Assembly: GCA_047967505.1 (NCBI GenBank) | Contig: CM106538.1 | Origin: Dipteris shenzhenensis | Lineage: Eukaryota; Polypodiophyta; Polypodiopsida; Gleicheniales | Direction: 5' to 3' (one strand) | DNA length: 64,000 nt | Shown: positions 34,210-46,920 of the stretch, piece after piece | Numbering within the stretch: position 1 is the stretch's first letter | Layout: each line of letters starts with the position of its first letter | Notes under the pieces: generated by a model | The model's input: the letters and a program-made list of their open reading frames with translations, nothing else | What the model was told of the DNA's origin: nothing | The model's database searches: none | Position numbers and translations under genes: made by a program

Positions 34210-34221
34210 GCTCTGATACAA
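34210..34221 (-). promoter_or_regulatory. Degenerate primer-binding site (tRNA-iMet type)
   Basis: On the minus strand TTGTATCAGAGC differs by one base from the standard TGGTATCAGAGC. It lies upstream of the copia gag relic in the correct orientation. The LTR that should adjoin it on the right could not be delimited. Confidence 0.6.
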
Positions 34222-35860
34222 GGGATACCAACTAGGGTGGATGACTATACATAGAGCAAATAACTCTCTCTTGAAGACATAAAAGACACTTACAGGCCAA
34301 ACCCTCCAAAACTGTGTCGGTCTCTCAGTAGTCAAGGATGTCACACGCTCCCAAACACTATGCAAGGTAGATACAATTAAACTAAAGACTTACATAAGAG
34401 GACATTGCCAGAGCAATGGCATTGTAAATATCAAGGTCATATGGAAGAGTGGACCATCACAAGGAAGAAGGGCTAGTAAAGAGTAGTAAGAAATGGATGA
34501 GCTTGCAAGTATCACGAGGAGTAGAGGATGATCGTGCTAGTAGGGGTGTGAGAATATGTTTGTGAGCGACAAGGAGATCACAAGGACCAAAAAGAGAGCT
34601 CAGAAAGCTAGAGCACGTAGTCCCATGAGGAGCTATAGTTGACATAGTATTTTTTAAGAAAAGAAAAAGGCCGACAGGGGGCTATATGAGTAGCTTGTTC
34701 ATCACAAGGGTAAATACATACAAATACATAGAGGTTTTTCAATGCTTGAACTTGGTTGAGAAGTAAGCTTTTGCTTTTTGAACACGTACTTCAATGATAC
34801 TCAAATGGAGTTTAAATACTCCACTAATGGGTGTTGATTCGATCACATATTCAAGCAATTGCATGTAAAGCAATGCACAAAATTAGTGAAGCATAGGCAC
34901 TCTTAATGCATTAGAATATGCAACATACAAGTCATAGGACTTGGAAAATCTTTATAGGTATTATGTCATGGAGGGAAAAAAGAGCGGAAATAGAGATGGT
35001 TTTGTTGGATGTTTTTTGCTTGGAAGAGCATATTTTAGACATTTTCCCCTCCCTACATGACATAACACTCCAAGGGAAAAGGAGAGTGGGCAATAAAGAA
35101 TTTTCACATCAATAGTAGAGACATGCCGCATCAATGGTGCTCAAGGGTGTGGAAAATAGCACCTTGAAGTCTAGAGCATGCAGTGATATTCCCATGGTCC
35201 CCCTCTCCCATGCATTCCCACTCTATTTTCCATGGTGCATTTTGCATAGCATAACAAAAATACCTATTTTCCGTCTTTTGATGGCATAAGACTCATAGGT
35301 GATTAAAATTTAAGACCGAAACACGTTGGAGACACATAGCTCCTCAAACAATTCACAACAAGGAAAATAAATAGCCATCAATATCAATGAGTTTAATCAA
35401 TGACTTTGAATGTCACTGTTAAACCTAGAGCATAGACAATATGCTAAGGTTGCTCAAAATGCAACACTAGACAATGAAACAACTAAGATCGGCAAGACAC
35501 CTAACAAAGGCATATGGGATCATCTACACAGATTGTTCTATTATACCATGTTGAAAGGATTGGGGGGAGAGTGTGAGAGAAAGCGGGTGCACAAGAGAGG
35601 TGAGAGCATCACAATTGATGTAGATGGTGAGGAGTTTATAGAAGGGAGTGGAGCCCTTTAGTCCACGTGTTCTAGTCCACTTGGGACATGCCATTTGTCA
35701 AATTAATACTTAGAGAATTTAAATAGCCATGAATTGAAAATATTTAAGAACATTGACTTTCACAAAATCCTTGAAAAGAGAGGTTGGAATGTAGAAACAA
35801 CATCATATGGGGTGCAAATGAGGATCACCACATGTAGCAGCTAAACCTAACATTGACATA
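34222..35860. other. No recognisable gene
   Basis: The right part of the minus-strand copia LTR may lie at the start. The remaining sequence is AT-rich with no motif that I can name. Confidence 0.4.
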
Positions 35861-36760
35861 TTTTTGTATTCCATTGGCTCTAAATACAATGATATTCCTA
35901 GAAATCTAGATGAAACCCACAAGAGAGTCTAATCAAACATTATCATCCCTCTAATAAATAGGAGGGATACAACTTAAATATAACAATCGCAATGTGTCAA
36001 AATATCTCAGAGAAGCTAGGAAAAATTTAGAACCATGGATAGGTATATCTAAATTACAAAACTCAACCAAAGAGGATGTCTGAATCACTAATCCTAATAC
36101 GAATCTCCCACATAGACACTATCACAATCACTTTATTCGTCAAAACTATTGAACACAAACTCCATCCTAAACTAGAAATCGAGTAAGATCTTTCTTTAAC
36201 AATGTAAAAATGCAAGTTGTAGCTTGTACAAAACGGATATAAAGGATAAAGTATTATATGAGTAACATATTGGCTCATATGGACTGAAAAATAAAATCTA
36301 AATGAGAGAGATATGCAATAAAACAAAATAGTATCTAAGATGGCTCACGATAGCAACTACATGGCCTCAAATTTCCATGTAGAGGGTGAAAACGAGTAGT
36401 GCCATTTATAAATCATGTAATGCGTTTCCAGGTGAACGCATTGAAGCGAAGATGATGGCCTTTGCACAGAGGACCTATGCCCAATTTTGAAATTTAGCTT
36501 GAAGGAAGCTTTGCACAATAGAAACAACTTGAGAGAGCAAGGTGGAAGTAGGAGGAAGCAAGAAGGAGGAGGTAAGGTGTGAGCACTAGATACAATGGAA
36601 GGTGGAGATGGTTGCGTGCTTGGACAAAGAAGATGGAAGAGCTTAAGGATGCACAAGAATGAAGAATGAACAATAAAGCACAGAAACACCTATTCCTAAC
36701 ACTTGATAGCACAAAATGCTAAAATGCTAAATAACGAAAAGCAAAAGCTATTTATGTACA
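35860..36760 (+). repeat. Dispersed repeat, copy 1 (copy 2 at 38.45 kb)
   Basis: Collinear with 38450-39320: shared words include TTGGCTCTAAAT.CAATGATAT, AGAGTCTAAT, AACTCAACCAAA.AGGA, CACTATCACAATCA, and later AACTTGAAGG and GTAGGAGG. Identity is moderate, with many indels. No coding content supports a named element. It might be an old LTR retrotransposon UTR. Confidence 0.55.
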
Positions 36761-38449
36761 TACTTTAAATCCAAACAAATATTCTAACCTAGTGAAAATG
36801 GGATTAAAAGATGTAAGATTACAGAGTTTTTAATATTTCTTTGTGCATAGAATTAACTACACATTTAGGCCTAGAATATTTCAGTGTCCTAGGCTTGCTA
36901 AGGTCGATACTTAGGCTAGGCTCCTTAGAATTAACTCAAACTAAAATTATTAGCCAAAGCTCACTGTGTATTATCTAATCTGCATGTGAGTGATTAGGGT
37001 AAATATAAATTCACTCAAAGACTCTTTGTTTTGGTCACTTTGCCCACCTTATGCGTTAGAACTATATAGTCTTATTTCACCCTGGTATATCGACCACATG
37101 TTGATACTTTTGATATAGCCTTCCTTTTGATACTTTTGTGAAGTGTCTTAACCTAGCAACTTTCATGGTGGAGGTGAAATGTTATGTTGTCACGTTTCAC
37201 CTTTTGGACTGAAAAAGATGGAAAGTTGTCAAACTAAAACTTATCTCTATCTTTCGTACGCTTGGGTCTATCATGTTCAAATTTCCCTCATTACTTGTCT
37301 TATCCTCAATCTAGTTTGCAAAGCAATCATCTTCTTCAAATCTAACACATTAAAACATGAGACCTCTTTCTAGATACTTTTAGGCAAACCACTCAAAAAC
37401 TTTCGAGACTACTCACTCTCAGTGAAAGGATGGAAAATCTAAACCTTCAACAAAATATCCCAAGATCTCTTTGGATATCCCTCATAGACTCACCCATCCT
37501 TTGCTTGAAGCTATCTCACTCTACAAACATGTCTTCAAGCTAAGCCACTTTATGAACATGTGTTGTTAAAAATCAAGAGAAAGAAAATGCTCTCTAATAT
37601 GTAACCCAAGTTTTAGACATTACACCTTGAGACGCAAGATTCTGATGCCACAATGTTGTTGATCTATCACATAAGAGTAAAAAATGTTAGCATTCCTCAT
37701 CCCATGGGCTCCTTGCGTGAAAAGTGTGTGTCCAAACACTATATCCATCCTAATACTTACTCATCTTCTTCCTCATGTATATTCCTCATCATGATATGTG
37801 AGCTCATCCTTATTGTGTAGTTCTCCACATCCTCGTCATCATCTTCTCAACCCTGAAACTTTCATGGCTATGCTACCTTTTCTTCTCTGTGCGTCTCTCA
37901 TCAATCAATCTAGTCTCTCCCCTTTGTTGAAATCCATCCCTTGGCTAAACGATTTGCATCTCTAGTCTTATCTGGCTTCCCTAGGGCCTTTTGGAGAGCT
38001 TAATCTATTTCTTAAAGTCTAACTCAATTCCAATCTTGAGTTAACGAGTTAAAATAAGTCATCCATTTTTGCTTCTAGGAGGTCTCTGTGCAACAAATCC
38101 TATTTCTTACACACCTCCTCTTCATCTATACTTCAATCAAGTGGGAACATCTCCTAGGGGCTTCCGAGGGACAAGTGACATCATGCCTCCGATATTAGAA
38201 ATAAGAAAACACAAACTCACAAACTTCCTTTTTACATACGTTCAACAGGAGCAAAAATAGGCTGATGCAAGGCTATAATTCCAATGCCAACAATTTAAAT
38301 CACTATAAGGAAAGAAAGCAAAGGGCATGTTTTCAATTATTTCTTTAGCCATGACTTGGAAATTATCAACAACCTGAGCTTCATAGCATGAAGATAGATA
38401 GGGACACTAAAAGAGTGACATTATATTTGATGCAACCAAAGCTAAGCCC
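36761..38449. other. Unassigned; faint gag-like hints on the minus strand
   Basis: Reading the minus strand around 37620-37390 gives 'SFKQRMGESMRDIQRDLG' amid stops, vaguely like a retrotransposon Gag. This is too weak to call. Otherwise non-coding. Confidence 0.25.
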
Positions 38450-39320
38450 TAACATGTTTGTGTAGTATGCTAATGCTTGGCTCTAAATGCAATGATATAC
38501 CTAGAATTTTGGACGAAACCAATAATTCCTAGGAGAGTCTAATGAATCTCCTTTAACAAGGATGAGGAATAGAACATGAATATGACAATGGCAATGTGCC
38601 CAATTATTGGCAAAGCTAAGAAAGGTGTAGAACCATTGATAATCATATTTGGATGTCAAAACTCAACCAAAAAGGACAAGTGAACTGATAATCCCCACGA
38701 AATTAGTACAAATCTCACACATAAGCACTATCACAATCATTTGTACCTGTTGATGGTATCAATATTCTGATCAAACGATATAAACATACTCCATCATAAA
38801 GTAGACATCACTATAAAACCAAGATCTATCCTCCACTTCTATCAAAATGCAAGCTCTAACGTAGAACCAACAAGTTAAATTGAAATTGTTGATTCTATCC
38901 GTGAAAGGGGTACAAAACTTATGTAGAGGGTTATAGAATTGTAGAAGTAGCACAATGACTAAAACAAACTAAGGAACAAAATCCAAAAGATAATTTTTCT
39001 GAAATGCAAAATCCTTTTTCAAGTGGTGCAAGACAATAACTTGATGACCTCTCATGTCATCATAGCCAAAGAAAACGAGTACATTGAAGCAAACGATGAA
39101 GAAAATGATTATCAAACAAAGGACTTATCAAAATTTTCAAAATTCAACTTGAAGGGAACTTTGTACAATGGGAAATATTTATTAGGGAAGAGAGCGAGGT
39201 GGGGTAGAAGAAAGAAAGAAGATGGCTTAGTAGTAGGAGGTAAGGTATAAGCATTGTTTATGGTGAAACGAATAGATATCTACCTAGTTGGAGAACCAAG
39301 ATGCGAGAGCTTAAGCATTA
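38450..39320 (+). repeat. Dispersed repeat, copy 2
   Basis: Collinear with 35860-36760 in the same orientation, about 2.6 kb apart. A third, weaker match to the region near 37030-37110 occurs at 39590-39660. The pair may be remnants of two insertions or of an old large duplication. Confidence 0.55.
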
Positions 39321-40889
39321 CGACCCTATGAACATCACGTCACCTGGATGTTGAATGGTTATACACTGTATAAAGCCTCAGCTATGAAGACCATGCAAAA
39401 GACATCCTTGAAGATAAAGAGGACCAATGCACTAGATTTGATGAGAATAACAAACAAATATGTGAAGAGAACTCACCAAAACACCCATGGAGTAAAGATG
39501 TGCGCACTAGATTTAAAATGCATTTCAATATCCATGGAGTAAAGTAGGCCTATTACAGTGACACTACATAGTGCAATTTCTTACCATTGTAAAATGGATA
39601 GGAATGAACTATATGTTCTAATTTCACCGCACATATAATTATTCTACATATCAATACTTGAACAAACTTCTCATGGGTTGAAAATTTGAAATCATCATGG
39701 AGCCTGTGTCAAGATTTATTACCGCCATGAATATGCAACATAACTTTTCATTGTAGAATATACTATAAATGAGGGTGATGTACATCATTACAATGGCATT
39801 CACTTGCAATTCCAAGATGTGTTCTAGCAAAAACTCATGGATTTCAACAGCATTTTGAACTTTGAATATGTACAAACTTACTCGTGTACTGTTGAAGGTT
39901 TTGAAACAAACAAACCAATGCCACAAGGATTGGGCTCAACATTACTCTACAAGGCTGATCTCTCCAAGAGGAAGAGCTTTCAATATTCAAAGTTAGCTTC
40001 TTGCTATGATCCATCGTCCTTTGCCTTGCCCCTCTTGAAAAAAGAAAGAGTCCAATGTTTTGAGAAGAAAGAGAGAAACAAGAAGGCATCAATGAAGGCT
40101 TTTGTGCGTGTGCATGTGTGGTTGAAATGGGTCACAAAACAATTAGAAAGAGCTATCAAAATAAATAAAGCAAAAAATGTCATATGAACATACTACACTT
40201 CAAAATAATATTCAATTTATATACAATAGTGTTGTGTAAACAATGTTTAATACATAACGATTCAATGGAGATCTTGCTATCAAGCTAGGCCTATCATTGA
40301 TGTGTCCAACATCATCTTTTAACATGAAACATGTTACATGATTGCTATTAATGTAAAGATGTAAGCAAAAATAATTGAACGTCATTTTCGGGCCCTAGCT
40401 TTGCTGGTGCTAATGCACACTGGACTGTCACGGCAACATTGATCTCATAAGCCCTCCTTGTGCCCCTCCAAAGTCTCAAACTAGTCGTCACTCATTCCTT
40501 TTCTACATTCTCCTACATTCTACAAGTTCAAGCTTCTTGCATAGTCACCAAAAATTCGTGAAAAGTCTCAAACTAGTGGTTATTCCTTATCCTAGATTTT
40601 GCTTCTTGAAGCATTAGCACATTTGAACTTGGCAAAACAATCCATTGCTCTAACTCTCATTTCTAAGATTCAAGGCCTTGGCTCATATACCTCGAGTCCT
40701 ACGGACAAGTTTTGGTCATGGGGCTTAGTGAATCCCTAAAGCATTAGGGGATATCATATGTTTGCATTAGAGATCCCTCTTCCTTGCTGAAAAGATATAT
40801 AAACAATCACTTCTTGGGGTGAAGTTCAACAAAGAAGCTGCATAGCCAGATTAACAATTCAAGAGTGAATATGCATCCACAAAATATAA

Positions 40890-40891
<2 letters not shown>

Positions 40892-40924
<33 letters not shown>
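40892..40924 (+). repeat. (TG)n microsatellite
   Basis: Sixteen perfect TG units. Confidence 0.95.
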
Positions 40925-40928
<4 letters not shown>

Positions 40929-43900
40929 TTCATCAACTGAGAAATGAATCTATCCAATCTACTTTAAAAACACAAGCTCAATGTCTTTTTGTGACGAATT
41001 TGCAATGCTAAAGAACTCCAATGCCTATCCTTTAGTTTTGTTGCTCTCAAAACGAAATCAATATGAACAATGCAAAGAGGAACTGGGACGGACAATTCTA
41101 CTTAACTTTCAAATATGCTCAGTAAATCAGCAAGACAATTTAAAAGGCAAAGCAGCCAAGACGTGTCCCTGTTCAATTAACCTTAGCAGCCAGCAGGGTC
41201 CTTGACAAAATTACAATTATGAGAGAAAAGCTCATGCTTAGCTGGCAGCAATCCCCTCTGATAACATTGCTGAACAAAATACTCTTCCAATAAACGTCCC
41301 TTCAAGTCAAACCAAACAGCTGATTAGTTTCAAGAGCTCCAAGGACAGTTTGAAACAATAGAACAAAACAGTCGAGAAAATTTTGAAACATCTACTACTT
41401 GAACATAATCTGCAAAGCAAGGTAAATCTTCCTAGCTACACTTTCCATAAGATATGTCATGATGTTATGGTAGCTTCTAGACCTGGCCTAAATTCTTACA
41501 GTTCAACTCACCAAAAAAAATATAGACTATTCTAGTCTTATGAAGAGAATATTACTCATTGGTCCATTCGGTACACAAGGAGGACCTCATTGCAAAATAT
41601 GCTCTTTCACATAAGCTCTTAACTCTGCACCACATCGTGCAGGACGAGTTTGAAGCATCCCCTCTACATTTAAAAAGCCCTGCCAAAGCATTGTATACCT
41701 ACAAAAGGTCCAAGGGATGGGCAACAATAGGCTCCCTATGCTAGCATTGTCTCTTGGCTCTGAGCTTGCCAGAGCTGGGGACAAGCGTTGATATCACCAG
41801 TTACGAGATAGGGTTGCACACAAAGACAAATTCATTTCATTCTAGTACAGACTAGATGCCACCCATCCAAGCGAGGAGAGAAGCAGGTCATCAGATTAGA
41901 TCTCTTCCAGCTACACATCTCCAAGATTTGGAGCAAGTTAGCTATGCTTCTCAGAGAGCCCAAGTTCTACAAATATATAGTTCTCCAGATCAGACACCAG
42001 TCTTCACTGCTGCCATTTGGTGCATCCCAATGTCATGTTGATGCTTTTGGTAGAGCAAGTCCCTCTAGCACTTATATCTCAGCTCTATTTCAGCACAATA
42101 CCCACCCATGAGAGAATTTGCCCTCAATTTCAATCAGACAGGAGGCACTACAGGGTGCCAACAAACTAAGGTTGGGTTACCAGTGCCTTACTTCAGTCGG
42201 AAAGAAGCTCCCTCCTTTGTAATAAGCTCACATCGCTTCTTCACTCTAACCCTTTGAAGTGCATGGCCTGAAGCTTCAGCATCGGTTTTGAAAATGCAGC
42301 TGAGTCTAGCACTTGGATGAAAAACCTCAAATACCTATGAGCGACGCCTCGTTCTTCAAACCTTTGAAAAGAAAAAGGGTTAGAGACGTAATCAAACGGT
42401 CATTCCCATGGTTTGCAGTCCAATACATTGCCAGTAGAACACTCCTCGTTTCCAGAAAATGAATGTAACTTCTTATTAGCTGAATTCTCAGGTACTCCAC
42501 CGATTCCAAATCAGGGTTGGAAAAGAATGAACCGGGCGAATTAACCCACAGAGAGCCTACACCATCTCAAATGCAGTTTGGCAGATTTATGTGGAAGGAC
42601 GCCATATGCCCAATATGCACATGGATTTGCGGGGCGAGTGGACATTGACGCTCCCTTGTCAAATCTGCACCATGCTTACATGGGCCTGCCATATGAGGTC
42701 AAGGATAACTTGTCTTTCTTGCATTATGGCAGGGGCCGGGCAAGCTTGGAAGAGTGTGGTAGACACTGGATATATGGAAAAGCAATGACTGCTCCCAACC
42801 ATAGTCACAACAAAATCCGTTTCTTTGTGAACAAAATTCAAAACATTTTTTTTCACCAAGAAACGTCTGCAAATTATTACAGATAAGATTTTAGGGGTTA
42901 TTCAAAGCCTCGTCGATTTAGGTGCCCTGGCATGTATGGTATATACATTATTGTTGACAATTGCCTACTGGAGGATAAACCTGATGGCCGGCTGGCTGCT
43001 GATCATTTCTGTTCAAAGTTTATGCAATTGGCTCACAATTACTCATGAGTCTGTGATATTTGAATTTCTTGTTGGTGAATAGATTTCATGGGCCATGTCC
43101 ATTGACATTTAAGAGGTTTAGAGTAAAGTAGGAATTAGAATTTCACAATATATATTTCATACTTTAATGCTTTGTATGCCATTGTCAAGGGCATTATTAT
43201 GGAAAATTCTACATGTTAAGCATCATTTGAACATACTATATATATGTGAGACATATTATACACATTTTTGGCACCAAAGAGTACAACCACGCATTTCAAA
43301 ACTTTTGAAACATTTTACGTTTCTACGTTTTGAAACGTTTTTTGTGACTATGCTCCCATGTAGACAAAACAGGACAGTAAGGTATGAAGAAATGTGCAAA
43401 GTAGACTTCATGGAGACATGCAAGGGCTATGTGATTGTGAAGCTTCTTGATGATGGGCATGCTACGTGGGATCAACACCTACATGACCGAGAATGTGCCA
43501 CAACATCTAGGGCAAGGAACTATCCTACTTTTTCTCTTGAGAGGTATTATATAAGTACAATGCTCTCATGTGCAATGTATCATTTGATGTGACTCCTTCC
43601 TAACCTGTGCTCAGCTCTCTTGCTTCCTTCACCTTGCTTCTTCCGGCAGCTTGCTTCTTCTGGCAGACAAGACGGCAATACTTGCCGATCGTCTCTGGCT
43701 CACTCAAAAGGTTATGCTTGGTCTCAAATCTCAGTTGGTGGTGGAGAGCTTAACACTCATCATCATGCTAGCTATTGCAGGGTATAGAGCCAAGATGCGG
43801 TGGGTGAGTGGAACGAGTGGTGTGTGTGAAGGCGTGAAGGGTGGTTTCATGGAGCAAGCGAGTGATCCAAGCCACCTAATCCTTATATGGTCAATATATG

Positions 43901-44649
43901 TGAGCAGTGCGGAAAGGCATGTGCAATATATGGGTGAGAGGCTATGGTCGAAGTGTATATCGTAATAAGTGGTGTGAGTGGGCGGTGCCGTGGATTGAGT
44001 TGTGACGCGAGGGATGGATATACTAAAAAAGTGAAAAGTATCATCTCCTACAGGGGGTGCTAAGACTGAAAAATTGGTGACGTGTGAAGTGAACACAAGG
44101 AATCCCATGAGGTAGTCAACTACGCTAAAGCCCCCCATGTGCAAAACAAGTGAAGCCACTTGAGGAGGGCCATGGATCTAGACCATTGTAGATAATAAGA
44201 TCATGTATCCTAACCATATCTAGGAATGCTTATAATCTATCTCATCTAGATCGACATCTGGTAACAAGGAGAGCTTCCCTTTGGAGATCCATGATCTCCG
44301 GGAATAGGTTTGTGTATGGTGAAGCCTCGGCCTCCTCTTGTAGGTCTTTAGTAGAAATGAGATGTCTCAAGGAGGAAGTACCATACTGCTATGAATAATC
44401 GTGAGGTGCACCGGATCCAAATCCATAGAAATCTAGAGTGTGTGTCCCACCTCTCAATTGAGATCGGCCCAATTAGGGATGATCTGTATCATAGTGCCAC
44501 TCCTCCTGATCCTCGTACTCCACGCCTCTCCCTAGTCTCATCCATATATGATGTCTCCCATGTGTATCCACTAACCACTCATAAAGACGCTTTGGGGTCC
44601 GGTGTGTCTCTTTATAAAAGGCTATGTCTCGTCTTGTGTAAGGCTCCCA

Positions 44650-44805
44650 GAAATTCCCTAGCTCTAACCATAAGGTGCCATTGCAGTTCCAAACCAATCA
44701 TGAGTCATTGCCCACTTCCCCTCCTTGCGGGCCACGTCCACTTGTTGTATCAAGGTACATCTCTCCTCCACCTGCAAGGGTGTGAGGTCCTCATCCGTAG
44801 ATATC
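44650..44805 (+). repeat. Dispersed repeat, copy 2 (copy 1 at 19.45 kb)
   Basis: Shares CTAGCTCTAACCA.AAGGT, TGCCCACTTCC and CATCTCTCCTCCACCTGCAAGG with 19455-19720. Confidence 0.5.
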
Positions 44806-45182
44806 TCAAGTGGTCAAGTAGGGCCGATCGGTGATGCACAGTTGCAAGACAAGAATGTGCGTCCGTGAAGTGAATGAAGAGAGGTTTCTCTCAATTGGGA
44901 TCCCTCCCTATGTGTTAGGCCCCTCAATCACATGCTTTGGCATTACGAGAGATTTGGGGTAAAAAAGGGCCTCATAAGGAAATGATTAAGGAATGGGTAA
45001 CCCCCTTCATTCAAGCGGAAATTTGGAGTAGTAAGGTGTATTAAATGCAAAATTTACTATTATGGCAACGTGGCTAAGCCGTTGGATCATGCTCTTCATC
45101 TAAGGGCTCCCAAGCTGTGGATTTTTTGAAACCATCGATCACGCTCTTCATCTAATGGCTCACATGAGTCACCCATTGTAAG

Positions 45183-45727
45183 CCATTAGATCTACATAAG
45201 ATCTAATGGTCGAAGAGCAAACTGTGGGCGGCTTGAGGCATTTATTGCACACTGAGCGCCGATTATTGGCCATAGGATTGGATTTCAAATCAATCGTCAT
45301 CGCGCAGCACCACTTCATGGCCATTAGATCTACTTTAGATCTAATGGCCCCAAATAAAAGCCTTGGGAGCCACTTCATGGCCCTAATGGCCCCAATTGAA
45401 ACCTTCAGGCATGAATCTCCCGATCATTATTGCCCCCCCTACGCATTCGCAACTGTAGATCAAATCTAGATCCAAGAGTCCATGGTTGACGCCTCTTCTG
45501 GATCGTTGGATTCCCCATCTCCAATCCAAGGACGCACAATACGTGCCACTTGTGCAGCCTTGGATCAAGATCCCATCAAAGGGCTCTACTTAAACATGCA
45601 AGCCATCATAATATCCATTTGCCACATCCCACGAAATTCCATTTGAGTCGTTGGATCCAGAAAGGATCCAACGTCACATAGCCTTTTAACCTCCCACCAT
45701 TGGATCGACTTTGGTCCAACCATCAAA
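45183..45727. repeat. Cluster of GATC-centred short hairpins
   Basis: Five inverted repeats occur in 545 bases. 45183-45209: CCATTAGATCT with loop ACATA, perfect 11-bp arms. 45319-45349: GGCCATTAGATCTA with loop CTT, perfect 14-bp arms. 45506-45527: TTGGATT/AATCCAA. 45649-45673: CGTTGGATCC with loop AGAAA, perfect 10-bp arms. About 45699-45720: TTGGATC/GGTCCAA with one wobble. The arms share the words TTGGATC or TTAGATC. No open frame covers them. Confidence 0.75.
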
Positions 45728-46624
45728 AAAAGTCCACGAAATAAGCCAAGGGTAGAAACCCCTTTACTTAGATAGCTTGAGGGATAAGTGGTAGGGTGGT
45801 AGGTCTCTCCACCAATGAGAAGCCTTTGTGTTTCCTACAAATATTAAATGTTGGAGCCTCCTCATTGGTGAATCACTAATTTTTTTATTAGAGCATGATT
45901 TAGCTCCTTAAGTAAAGGGCCCTTTTTGACTCCAAATCTCCCTTAATGAACCACTAAGGTGGCGACCACAAAACTGGCTATATCATCAATGGGTGTGGTA
46001 GCTGTGCGAGGGATCCCTCCAACTCTGATGTTGGAGCCTGATTGGCTCTTTGCTGCTGTCCCAAGATGGTGGCCGAATCGGTGGCCTTTGCAAGCTCCCG
46101 TTTTGTGACGCCCACTTGTCTAGATGTCTCTGCAATAGCCGATTGCATGGTGGCTATCAAGACCTGTACTATTGAAGCACTGCTTTAGCGGTCGCTAAGG
46201 CCGCCATCTCCTTATGGAGCTGGGATATATCCTGTCCTAGACTCTGACACAGGCATGCTCCTATATGTTGCGAGATTGCGTCTATGTGAAACGAGCCATA
46301 TCCATCTCAAGTGTACGTAGGCAATGAACTCAATACCACAGAGAGAGAGAGAGAGAAGAGATACACTGAAACCTTAAGCAAACCTCATACTCAACTTTTG
46401 TAGTCGAATTGCAGCTCCTAGGTTAATTGGCACTTGGAAAAATGCATCCCAGAACTGGCTTTAATTCAAATCATAACAAGGTGAGATAATCCACAACACC
46501 ATGGATCAAATCGCACTTGGAGAAGAGTCCGTTTGGAAGCTGGAAACTTGGAACAGCTAGCAAGAAATTCAACGATGGGCCTGGGAAAGAATTCGCTATG
46601 GAGAGAGAATGTGGGAGAAGAGGA

Positions 46625-46658
<34 letters not shown>

Positions 46659-46920
46659 ACAGCACTAGGGGCTAGAAATAAGGGCTGGCCCCCCTAGGTC
46701 TTTATTACAATAGAAATCTCTTTTACAAGACGGAGCAGAGTCTGGGTACAATTCTCAATACATATGAGAGCCTAGAGGCCCTAAATTTATAGACTAGGGT
46801 GGGTAGCTAGAAAGGACTTGCTGCTGTCCTCCCCCCTTTCCAAAAGCTAGAGATTTCTTGGCTTTCTTTAGAGCTTTTCTTCAAAAAGGGCGCTTTCTTC
46901 TAGAAGTGGGACATCTTTAA
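45728..46920. other. Unassigned sequence with one (GA)n array
   Basis: (GA)15 at 46627-46656. The minus frame at 45978-46160 is Ala/Gln-rich ('SAIAETSRQVGVTKRELAKA') and could be a coiled-coil scrap of a gag, but I cannot support it further. Confidence 0.35.

Larger units (their letters stand above)
39321..45180. other. Long stretch without recognisable genes
   Basis: The sequence holds a (TG)n array at 40892-40924 and one dispersed repeat copy at 44650-44805. The open frames (for example 42578-42886, 43167-43592, 44391-44834) have no family signature, no convincing start context and no repeat of the pattern elsewhere. I looked for PPR, LRR, kinase and RT motifs and found none. Confidence 0.4.

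Noticed and set aside
42578-42886. Possible PPR or other gene at 42.6 kb
   Set aside because: Two frames overlap, but neither has a repeat period, a motif or a convincing start; no homologous copy in the window.
43731-44159. 142-residue minus frame
   Set aside because: Low-complexity Thr/Pro/His content and no family; lies opposite another open frame, so likely random.
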